Source: an uncultured Clostridia bacterium (GTDB taxonomy: Bacteria; Bacillota; Clostridia; Lutisporales; Lutisporaceae). From it: 64,000 nucleotides of DNA. Position numbers and translations under genes: made by a program. The stretch lies in the NCBI GenBank assembly GCA_937930535.1, contig CALGKJ010000123.1:1-64000 (forward strand), in the 5' to 3' direction. A model generated the notes under the pieces. That model was not told the origin of the DNA. It made no database searches and saw only the letters and a list, made by a program, of their open reading frames with translations. This document shows positions 1 to 7,288 of the stretch, in pieces. Numbering within the stretch: position 1 is the stretch's first letter; each line of letters begins with the position of its first letter.

Positions 1-299
1 CACTCTTTTAATAGCAATCACAAAGAAAAATAATTTCATATTATTTTGATAAGTTCAGTATTTCTTTCTATTTTAACCTGCTTATTAATATTGCCCTCTC
101 TACCAAATTATTTCAATATCTATTTTAACCTCAGTAATTAAATTTGTACCCAACACACATATAGCAGCTAATTACTACTTGGTTTATTCATATACATTAT
201 TCTAATAAATAGCTGACTAAATAGTTTCAAGAGTAAATAAAGGAATATTCATTATCTATGTTGTATTATACAGATATAAATTTATGGAGGTAGGACTTG

Positions 300-860
300 A
301 TGAAGTTTATTAGTAAAGAGGATAAGGACAAAATTAGTCAATTGAATCAAATATTTAGTACAAGCTATAGGAGTACCCCTTATGATTTTAAAAAGACTGA
401 AGATATTATTGAGGCTACAGTCATGGCTACAGCAGAGTTTATTGACTTTAATCATTATTTTAATACTTTATCAAATTTAAGTGAGCTATTTGATGAAAGT
501 ATTGAGGTTTTTAATCCAGCAGCTTGGATGAATCTAGGAAGAGAAGGGACTACCAATGTGAATGAGCTTGATAAAGCTGAAAAATATCTTGATAAAGCCG
601 AAGATGCATTCTTTGATTTATCAAACAAGTCCATCAAAAAATGCAAAGAAATGTGGCGCATAGTATTCTTTAAATCCCCAAAAGAGGTAATGGAGTATTT
701 TTTTGGTGAAGAACTAATAATAAATGAAAGTATATTTGAAGATATATTTAATGATGATAAATATGAGATTATTGAAAATATTGATTATGATGGTAACATC
801 CAGAATTCTGCAATGCAGTTTACAAAATACTTAAAGGAATACATTCAAAATAGAGATTAA
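300..860 (+). CDS. hypothetical protein
   Basis: 186-aa ORF; GGAGG ribosome-binding site just upstream of ATG at 300 (track start at 297 is an upstream TTG); no recognised family. Confidence 0.6.
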   Translation: MKFISKEDKDKISQLNQIFSTSYRSTPYDFKKTEDIIEATVMATAEFIDFNHYFNTLSNLSELFDESIEVFNPAAWMNLGREGTTNVNELDKAEKYLDKAEDAFFDLSNKSIKKCKEMWRIVFFKSPKEVMEYFFGEELIINESIFEDIFNDDKYEIIENIDYDGNIQNSAMQFTKYLKEYIQNRD

Positions 861-1028
861 TAGTCTTAAATTTTTAAGCGGTTAACGGTTAATAAAATAG
901 CTTTTTTAGTACTTACTCTAGTAGTAACAGATGGCACTATGTAAAACATTCTTTTATTTAGTTGATAATTTGAACAGAATAATGATTTAAATGCACCAAC
1001 GAATATTTACCATTATGTTCTTAGAAAT

Positions 1029-1074
1029 AATTATAAGAGAAGTCTCTTAGTATGAAGACTCTTCTCTTATAATT
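1029..1074. terminator. hairpin terminator, possibly bidirectional
   Basis: AATTATAAGAGAAG (1029-1042) pairs with CTTCTCTTATAATT (1061-1074); just 3' of the minus-strand toxin-antitoxin pair. Confidence 0.6.
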
Positions 1075-1079
1075 ACTTT

Positions 1080-1400
1080 TTATAAAATATTTTTATAGTT
1101 ACTTGCTCCATATAGAATACGCATAATAATAACTTGATGTTCTTGTTCATTTATTAGATAGAACACAATGTAGTTATCTATTATTAATTTTCTATAGCTT
1201 CGTTTTTTAAGTACTTCATCTGCTACAAAGCTACAGGAGTATGGAAATGTCTTAAGTCTTAGAATTTTATTTTCAAATTTGTCCATCAAATTGTCAGCTG
1301 CTTCGTAAGCAAAAAGGTTATTTGCAATATACTCATATATTTCGTCTAGATCATCTTCAGCCTTAGTAGTAAATTTTAAGCTATACTCCTTACCTTCCAT
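1080..1400 (-). CDS. RelE/ParE-family toxin
   Basis: 106 aa, ParE-like pattern (YSLKFTTKAEDDLDEIYEYI...RKLIIDNYIVFYLI...VIIMRILYG), overlaps the upstream antitoxin ORF. Confidence 0.85.
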   Translation of the reverse strand: MEGKEYSLKFTTKAEDDLDEIYEYIANNLFAYEAADNLMDKFENKILRLKTFPYSCSFVADEVLKKRSYRKLIIDNYIVFYLINEQEHQVIIMRILYGASNYKNIL

Positions 1401-1662
1401 GCTTTGATCTCAGCTTTCTAAAAACCTCTTCTCCATCCTTAAGTGGTGTTCCATCTTCAAGCTCTTTTTCTGCTTCAAATAATTTCTTATAAACTTCTAC
1501 AAGTGCCATTTTACGTTCATAAGTTTCAATACTCATTACTACTAAATCACCATAACCATTCTTAGTTATAAAGAGTGGTTCATTGCTTTTATGACATATT
1601 TCAGAAATCTCGTTTGTATTTCTTAGATCTGTTATTGGTCTTATTTGGGGCATTGTAATCAC
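1390..1662 (-). CDS. Phd/YefM-family antitoxin
   Basis: 90 aa, IRPITDLRNTNEISEICHKSNEPLFITKNGYGDLVVMS is typical Phd/YefM; directly upstream of the ParE-like toxin. Confidence 0.88.
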   Translation of the reverse strand: MITMPQIRPITDLRNTNEISEICHKSNEPLFITKNGYGDLVVMSIETYERKMALVEVYKKLFEAEKELEDGTPLKDGEEVFRKLRSKHGR

Positions 1663-1789
1663 CTCACATCCAATTATGCCTTAATTATGTCATAATTACG
1701 CACAAACTACAAGAGATTTTATATTATCAATAGTGTTCCTTAACCTTAAAGTTTCTATTGCTATTAGCCTGTCTAAATTTATTGGTCTG

Positions 1790-1854
1790 TTAATATTTTT
1801 CAGAGCCTACTGTTGTGCGGTAGACTCTGCCAAGTAGACTCTGAAAAATATTAA
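1790..1854. repeat. 65-nt palindrome with 16-bp perfect arms
   Basis: TTAATATTTTTCAGAG (1790-1805) and CTCTGAAAAATATTAA (1839-1854); loop carries a repeated TAGACTCTG. Confidence 0.75.
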
Positions 1855-1877
1855 TCTATGTAAATTTTGTTATTGCA

Positions 1878-2084
1878 CTAGCCTCTTATGCCTTTAAAAT
1901 TGTAGTTTCTCTTTTTTATTTCCTCATGTTCAGCCTTTACTGCCTTTTCGTAATCCTTGTCCTGTTTTTCTTTTTCACTACAACTTAAACATATACATTC
2001 CGTAGTGAACCTCGACATTATTCGACCTTTTTCCAAGGAGCCTCCACACCTGTCACAGAGCTTCTGTGTAAAAAATTTATCCAT
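1878..2084 (-). CDS. small CxxC zinc-ribbon-like protein
   Basis: 68 aa with CDRCGG...CICLSC motif pairs; abuts the GGCT gene. Confidence 0.55.
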   Translation of the reverse strand: MDKFFTQKLCDRCGGSLEKGRIMSRFTTECICLSCSEKEKQDKDYEKAVKAEHEEIKKRNYNFKGIRG

Positions 2085-2086
2085 GC

Positions 2087-2563
2087 CTACACCCTTTCTT
2101 CTAATTCAGATAAGCATTCTGAATATGCTGTTTGTAATTGCTTTAGGTCAATATTGTTTTCTTCGTAGCCTTTTGCTATGGTTGAATAATATGATTCCAT
2201 TGGGGTAGCTGCCATGTTGGTATACTGACTTGCCATAATGTACACCATTGCTTTTTTGGGTTTGCCATCAATAATGACTTCAACTGTCTCTTTAATATAT
2301 AGTTCTGGGAAAGCTTCGTAAAGATCTAATTCTCGCTCGCAAGCTTTAGTTATTTCCCACAATACAACTTCTACTAATTTGCCCTTACTTGGTTCTATAT
2401 TAGCAACCCCTTTATGTCGTCCCCTGAAAGTCAGCCTATAGTTTTCCAATATGCCCTTTCCTATAAGCTTAGCTTTTGGACACCTTTGCTTCATTCTGTC
2501 AACATTTGTGTTCGAACCATAACTTAAATATATCTTGGTTTTTCCTATGTTTATATTTTTCAT
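2087..2563 (-). CDS. gamma-glutamylcyclotransferase-like (AIG2/BtrG fold)
   Basis: IYLSYGSNTNVDRMKQRCPKAKLIGKGILENYRLTFRG is a GGCT signature; start placed at ATG 2563 (MKNINIGKTKIYLSYGSN); the longer track ORF overlaps the amidoligase gene. Confidence 0.85.
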   Translation of the reverse strand: MKNINIGKTKIYLSYGSNTNVDRMKQRCPKAKLIGKGILENYRLTFRGRHKGVANIEPSKGKLVEVVLWEITKACERELDLYEAFPELYIKETVEVIIDGKPKKAMVYIMASQYTNMAATPMESYYSTIAKGYEENNIDLKQLQTAYSECLSELEERV

Positions 2564-2694
2564 TGCATCGTTCTCCCTTATATAAGTTTTGTTTGCACCA
2601 AAGGGCACTGTAGCCCTTTGGTAGCTTTGTTTAATCTGAATAAACTCAATACGATTGGGGTAAACTCTTAGTATTAAACCACTTGTTTTTAAGT

Positions 2695-3603
2695 TCAAGC
2701 GGCTCTTGGTGTTCTCCAAGCACTGTCTCCCTCTAGGTGTTCCATAAGGTGCTGTCTGCAATTTTTATACTCGTCACCGATAAGCCCTAATCTTAGAAGC
2801 CAGCAACGGAACGTGTACTTTTCGTTGTCTGTTTGGGTTCTTTTTGCACTTGCACTTTTTTGCGTTAATGCTTGATGGCTTATCGCAAGGCACAGAACCA
2901 ACCAAGAGCGTATCCGACCACTATGCAAGCACCCATTGCAAATTCTAACTTCTAGTGTACCTTTCGTAAAGGTACTATGAAGATTAAGTCCGCTGTATCT
3001 ACTAGAGTGATACCTTTTGCTTCTGCTTTCCCAGCCATATTGCTCGTACCAAATATCTGCAAGCTGTTCCATGGTTTTTGGTTTTTTCTTATTTAAGAGT
3101 TGGAGGAAATTCTCATTAATTTTCTTGCAGTACTTCATTCTTGCTGGGTCTACCTGCAAGCTTTTGTATATTAAGTCTTCCTTTGATGCAACTATATTTA
3201 CTAGGTTTTTTATGGTGCTTGCTGTATGGTTCTTAGCGTCGATATGGATATGGCAACCACAGCCGAGGCTACTGCTACTTACGGCTCCTGCTTTCCTAAG
3301 CCTTCTTATTATTTCCTGCAGGGTTTCTATATCGTTGTCATAGTTCAATATTGGTGTAACCAGTTCTACGCTGTAGCTGTCATCCGCTGGTACAAGATTG
3401 CCTCCCTGCTTCTTCATTGTTGTAATGCTTCCATCTCTCATAACCTTCCATATTCTGTTATCCTGTGCGGTTATTTTATAGGTGTCATAACTATCGTAGG
3501 TTCTTTCAATTGTGCCTCCTAAAAAGCTTGCTACAACCTCTGCCGCCTTGGTTCTTGTAATTCCAGTTGCCTCAATTTCTACTCCACAGGCTTGTCCTTT
3601 CAT
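2695..3603 (-). CDS. amidoligase-family protein (COOH-NH2 ligase, glutamine-synthetase-like fold)
   Basis: GVEIEATGITR..., GCGCHIHIDAKNHT and LEVRICNGCLHSGRIRSWLVLCLAI motifs; next to GGCT as in known phage cassettes. Confidence 0.8.
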   Translation of the reverse strand: MKGQACGVEIEATGITRTKAAEVVASFLGGTIERTYDSYDTYKITAQDNRIWKVMRDGSITTMKKQGGNLVPADDSYSVELVTPILNYDNDIETLQEIIRRLRKAGAVSSSSLGCGCHIHIDAKNHTASTIKNLVNIVASKEDLIYKSLQVDPARMKYCKKINENFLQLLNKKKPKTMEQLADIWYEQYGWESRSKRYHSSRYSGLNLHSTFTKGTLEVRICNGCLHSGRIRSWLVLCLAISHQALTQKSASAKRTQTDNEKYTFRCWLLRLGLIGDEYKNCRQHLMEHLEGDSAWRTPRAA

Positions 3604-3767
3604 TGTTTGTTTCCCCTTTCAGATTGTGTTTATTACCTTTCGGTAGTGTACATATTAGCTCTGAAAGAAGTACATATCCAGTTATATATGACCAATAGTA
3701 TCTACAAATAACACAGCTAATACAGTAAGTAATACAGCTATTGTTTGTGTACTGTTTACAATTTCTA

Positions 3768-4601
3768 CTAGTTTTCTGTGCTTTGTGTTGGCAATCTCCT
3801 AAACGCTCCATTACCCTCAAGTCCTTTTAATAAGGTCTTTCTGATATCCCTATATTCTGCACCATTAAATCCTAGTCTTATCAGCCATACTCTCATTGTG
3901 AATTTGAAGTTGTCTGTATCTGTAGGCTTAGGGGATGCATATTTTAAGGCTTTTGCACTTTTACTTAGTAAAGTTATAAATTGAACGTATGCTTCTAATT
4001 TCTCTTGGTTCAGTTGGTCATTGTAGAATTTGAAGTCTATGGTTTTGTCACTAAAGTTGAATCCTATGCCTTGGCAGTGTTCTTGTTTTTGGGTTACTAC
4101 TTTCTTGAAGTCCTCCATGCTTTGTATTTGTGTGCTATTGATGGCTGTAATGAAGGCTGAATCTATAATGTCATAATCAGCCTCAAATACCTTTTTAACT
4201 AATATCTGTTTGCTGTAAACCATATTTATTAGGTTTCTCAAGCTTATGTAGGTGTGTCCATCCATTGGTATGCTAACTTCAAAGTTTAGTGGTTCTTCTT
4301 GCTCAGCGTCTTTATCTTCTGTACTTGGTTCTTCTAAGCTTGCAGGTGTTTCCTTATCCTCCACTGTAGAAGTATTTTGGCTAATTATCTCATCCGCAAC
4401 TAATTCCTTCTCATCATTGCCATTCATCAGCTTATCAAATTCAACTAACTCACCTTCTGATGTTGTAATAATTCCAACCCTGTCAATTATGTAATGCTTG
4501 CCATTTATATCTATCTGATATGCGAAACTCGGTGCGCCCATGTATCTTGCCTTTACACTAAAATGTGCTTCTAGTGTTTTTATCATTTCTTTTCTATTCA
4601 T
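3768..4601 (-). CDS. phage 'virulence-related'-type protein with amidoligase-like C-terminal tail
   Basis: MNRKEMIKTLEAHFSVKARYMGAPSFAYQI is typical of this phage family; C-terminus FTMRVWLIRLGFNGAEYRDIRKTLLKGLEGNGAFRRL matches the neighbouring amidoligase C-terminus. Confidence 0.65.
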   Translation of the reverse strand: MNRKEMIKTLEAHFSVKARYMGAPSFAYQIDINGKHYIIDRVGIITTSEGELVEFDKLMNGNDEKELVADEIISQNTSTVEDKETPASLEEPSTEDKDAEQEEPLNFEVSIPMDGHTYISLRNLINMVYSKQILVKKVFEADYDIIDSAFITAINSTQIQSMEDFKKVVTQKQEHCQGIGFNFSDKTIDFKFYNDQLNQEKLEAYVQFITLLSKSAKALKYASPKPTDTDNFKFTMRVWLIRLGFNGAEYRDIRKTLLKGLEGNGAFRRLPTQSTEN

Positions 4602-4825
4602 TGATAATACCCCCTCTGCTTTCGTTATTACATATATGCCCTACGGAACAAGTATTATCAAGTGTTTCTTAAACTTTATGCACATTTATTATGGCTGATA
4701 AAATAAAAAAGCATATAGCTGTATAATTGCTATTGCTTCTCTCATATATTTGTTCGTTATTTTATTACTACTATTCTCTAGTAGTTTCACGGCTACTAAA
4801 ATTTGAGCTGTCCAATACTTTACTT

Positions 4826-5314
4826 TTATATTTTATCCGATTCAATATTGATTTTATCAATTTTTCTACATCTGTACTCTCTTGAACATTCAATACTGCA
4901 AAATTTCCTGTTTTTATTGACGTAAGCCTTGAACTCTTTATTGCAGTGCTTGCAGGTCAATGTATACCATGTAATTTTATTTTTCTTATCACTATTCTCA
5001 TTCCACCATGTTCTTCTACATCTTTCACAGCAGAATATTGATTTTCTGCCCTTCCTTCTTTCGGTGTTTATTTCACTATCACACTGCTTGCATCTTGTAG
5101 GATAATTTTGTTCAATTATTTTAGGTTGTGGAATAACAGAATTTCCATACCCTAAATAACCACCCAAACCTTTACGATAACAATATTCTCTTACATAATC
5201 CCTTTTAAGATTTAACATTCTTGCAATACTCTTATATCCATAGCCTTTTTGTCTAAGTTTTAAAACTTTATTGCTTTTTTGCTGTTTTTGCATGTTTTTT
5301 GATGTTTTTTGCAT
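4826..5314 (-). CDS. HTH plus zinc-finger (CxxC) putative DNA-binding protein
   Basis: KVLKLRQKGYGYKSIARMLNLKRDYVREYCYRKGL (HTH) followed by CKQCDSE...FCCERCRRTWW and CKHCNKEF...FCSIECSREY clusters. Confidence 0.7.
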   Translation of the reverse strand: MQKTSKNMQKQQKSNKVLKLRQKGYGYKSIARMLNLKRDYVREYCYRKGLGGYLGYGNSVIPQPKIIEQNYPTRCKQCDSEINTERRKGRKSIFCCERCRRTWWNENSDKKNKITWYTLTCKHCNKEFKAYVNKNRKFCSIECSREYRCRKIDKINIESDKI

Positions 5315-5360
5315 GTTTTTGACCTCTTTTTTGCTTATTTTTCACCTAATTTTTTACAGT

Positions 5361-5518
5361 CCGACATGCCTCAAACCCAGTGTTTGCAACGGTTCACACT
5401 TTTTCTCGAATTTTACACCCCGGGGCCTCTGAATTATGCGATTGTTTACGTAAAGGTAGGCCCCGATGTAGGCGTTGCAAGGCTTAGAGGACTTTACCCC
5501 CCCTTACCCTTCGGACAC
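5361..5518. other. GC-rich block, candidate remnant cos/packaging site
   Basis: Non-coding GC-rich segment (minus strand GGGTAAGGGGGGGTAAAGTCCTCTAAGCC...CGGGGCCTACCTTTACGTAAAC...AGGCCCCGGGG) directly 3' of the HNH gene, where cos lies in many HNH/cos phages. Confidence 0.4.
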
Positions 5519-5590
5519 TTATACACAAATTATTAACAGCTTGTCAACAAGTTATTCACAACAATTATTAGTAGAGTTAATATATTTTTT

Positions 5591-5953
5591 CTAGTACTTG
5601 TATTCAACGTATCTATCCTCTGTCATAGTCTTTTTATCATGGCAACTCTTACAAAGGGACTGCCAGTTGTTTTCATCCCAAAACAGTGTCTTGTCACCTC
5701 GATGTGGTTTTATATGATCAACCACTGTAGCAGGTGTTATTGTTCCATTGTCTTTACACCTGACACACAAGGGGTTAGCTTTTAGGAATCTGCTTCTAGC
5801 TGTTCTCCATCTTCCTGTGTTGTATAAGTAACCATGGGGTCTGTTTGTTTTGTAATCCTTGGCTGTTTGCTTTTTATGTTTATCGCAGTAGCGTTCATGA
5901 GTTAGCTCTGGACAGTTTGGGTAACTGCATGGTTTTGGTGGTTTTCTTGGCAT
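5591..5953 (-). CDS. phage HNH endonuclease
   Basis: CVRCKDNGTITPATVVDHIKPHRGDKTLFWDENNWQSLCKSCHDKKT: HNH with CxxC ribbon. Confidence 0.93.
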   Translation of the reverse strand: MPRKPPKPCSYPNCPELTHERYCDKHKKQTAKDYKTNRPHGYLYNTGRWRTARSRFLKANPLCVRCKDNGTITPATVVDHIKPHRGDKTLFWDENNWQSLCKSCHDKKTMTEDRYVEYKY

Positions 5954-6165
5954 TAGTGTTTCACCTCTAGCTTCCCTTTGTAGTACGTTCTGGTAATATA
6001 TTCTATTAGCATTTTATTTAAAGTGAGTATTTTATCTATTGCTTTCTGCTGGTCTTGTTTGTATTGCTCTGTAGTTTTATAAAAATTACAACCATCACAT
6101 TTTTTAGTATTTAATGCTTTGCACCTGCCTTTCATATATGCAAAGCATGTCTTATTCTGATTCAT
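5953..6165 (-). CDS. small Cys-rich phage protein
   Basis: 70 aa, CFAYMKGRCKALNTKKCDGCNFYKT; ends where the HNH ORF begins. Confidence 0.6.
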   Translation of the reverse strand: MNQNKTCFAYMKGRCKALNTKKCDGCNFYKTTEQYKQDQQKAIDKILTLNKMLIEYITRTYYKGKLEVKH

Positions 6166-6289
6166 CCGTTGTCCTCCTCATTTTATCTAAAATAAAAAGC
6201 ACCTACCGTTTTTTTAACAGCAGATGCCTTAAAGTATATTTTTCTATGATACTATTCTAACACATGTGTTAGTAACAAAGGTAACAACT

Positions 6290-6709
6290 TTAAATTTTGC
6301 TTAAAAATCTATTTGCCATCATCTGAATACCCTTTTCTGTATTCCCACCGCCTATACTTACAGCTACCTGATTCCAACTCAATCCATTTATATATCTTAG
6401 CGATAAAATCATCCTCATTTGACTGTCCTCAATACCTTCCACAAATCTATATAATCTTTTAAGCTCATAAAAGCACTTTTTTAGACTTACTTCTAGCATC
6501 TCCTTAAGCTCCGCAAGCTCAACAGCATATTTGCCGGTTTTATCTGTTATTCCTGAAGCATGAGGCAGTCCTGTTATTCTTCCTGTAGTGGAAGCAGCAA
6601 TGCATTCCAGTTCTTCAATCCTCTTTTTTAGTAGCTCTATTTCCCGATTTAGATAATACAACTGTGATAATTCTTGCTTAGTCATAAGGTGACACCTCCA
6701 AGCTCTCAA
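6290..6709 (-). CDS. DUF1492/ArpU-like phage late regulator
   Basis: coiled N-terminus, then MRMILSLRYINGLSWNQVAVSIGG (sigma-region-4-like HTH). Confidence 0.7.
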   Translation of the reverse strand: MRAWRCHLMTKQELSQLYYLNREIELLKKRIEELECIAASTTGRITGLPHASGITDKTGKYAVELAELKEMLEVSLKKCFYELKRLYRFVEGIEDSQMRMILSLRYINGLSWNQVAVSIGGGNTEKGIQMMANRFLSKI

Positions 6710-6974
6710 GTATTGACTTTACTTCTTCTAAGCTTGTAACTTTGAAGGCTTTACCCTTTGCTTCTTTGATTCTTTGTATCGTTATTTCTTGTAACTTTGT
6801 AAGCATGCCTTTTTCAGTCTTAACCTCAAAGGCAAGGAACCTGCCATTAATACATGCAATAATATCAGGGATTCCTGATGTACTGTACATACCGCCATGC
6901 TGTTTCCAAGCAAAGCATTGGGGTACAGTCTTTAAATATTTTATTATTCTGTTTACTATATCTTTTTCTGCCAT
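6678..6974 (-). CDS. VRR-NUC domain nuclease
   Basis: FAWKQHGGMYSTSGIPDIIACINGRFLAFEVKTEKGMLTKLQ: canonical VRR-NUC. Confidence 0.92.
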   Translation of the reverse strand: MAEKDIVNRIIKYLKTVPQCFAWKQHGGMYSTSGIPDIIACINGRFLAFEVKTEKGMLTKLQEITIQRIKEAKGKAFKVTSLEEVKSILESLEVSPYD

Positions 6975-6986
6975 AATTACCTCACT

Positions 6987-7288
6987 TTTGACGGAATTAC
7001 GGAATTGACGAGTACATATATTATCTTTATTTTTATTACTCTTTTTTTGTACTTCTACTACTTATATATATTTTGGGGTTCTATATAAAGAAATAGAGAA
7101 AGCTGTCAATTCCGTCAAGTCGTCAAATTCTTAGAAATATTTGCTTATTTTTTGACGGAATTACGGAATTGACAAGTACATATATTATCTTTTTTTTATT
7201 ACTCTTTTTTTGCATTTCTACTATATATACATATTTGGCTTCTATGTAAAGAAATAGAGAAAGCCGTCAATTCCGTCAAGTCGTCAAA
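6987..7288. repeat. tandem pair of about 140-bp units, each bounded by 23-bp inverted repeats; candidate replication origin
   Basis: TTTGACGGAATTACGGAATTGAC at 6987-7009 and 7151-7173; GTCAATTCCGTCAAGTCGTCAAA at 7104-7126 and 7266-7288; AT-rich interiors. Confidence 0.8.

Noticed and set aside
2564-2761. N-terminal extension of the GGCT ORF
   Set aside because: It overlaps the amidoligase 3' end out of frame; a Shine-Dalgarno-supported ATG at 2563 precedes the GGCT motif
3572-3820. 82-aa minus ORF between the amidoligase-like genes
   Set aside because: Overlaps both neighbours, composition not protein-like, no domain signature
5309-5536. 75-aa plus ORF over the GC-rich block
   Set aside because: No RBS or recognisable protein; block better explained as non-coding cos-like DNA
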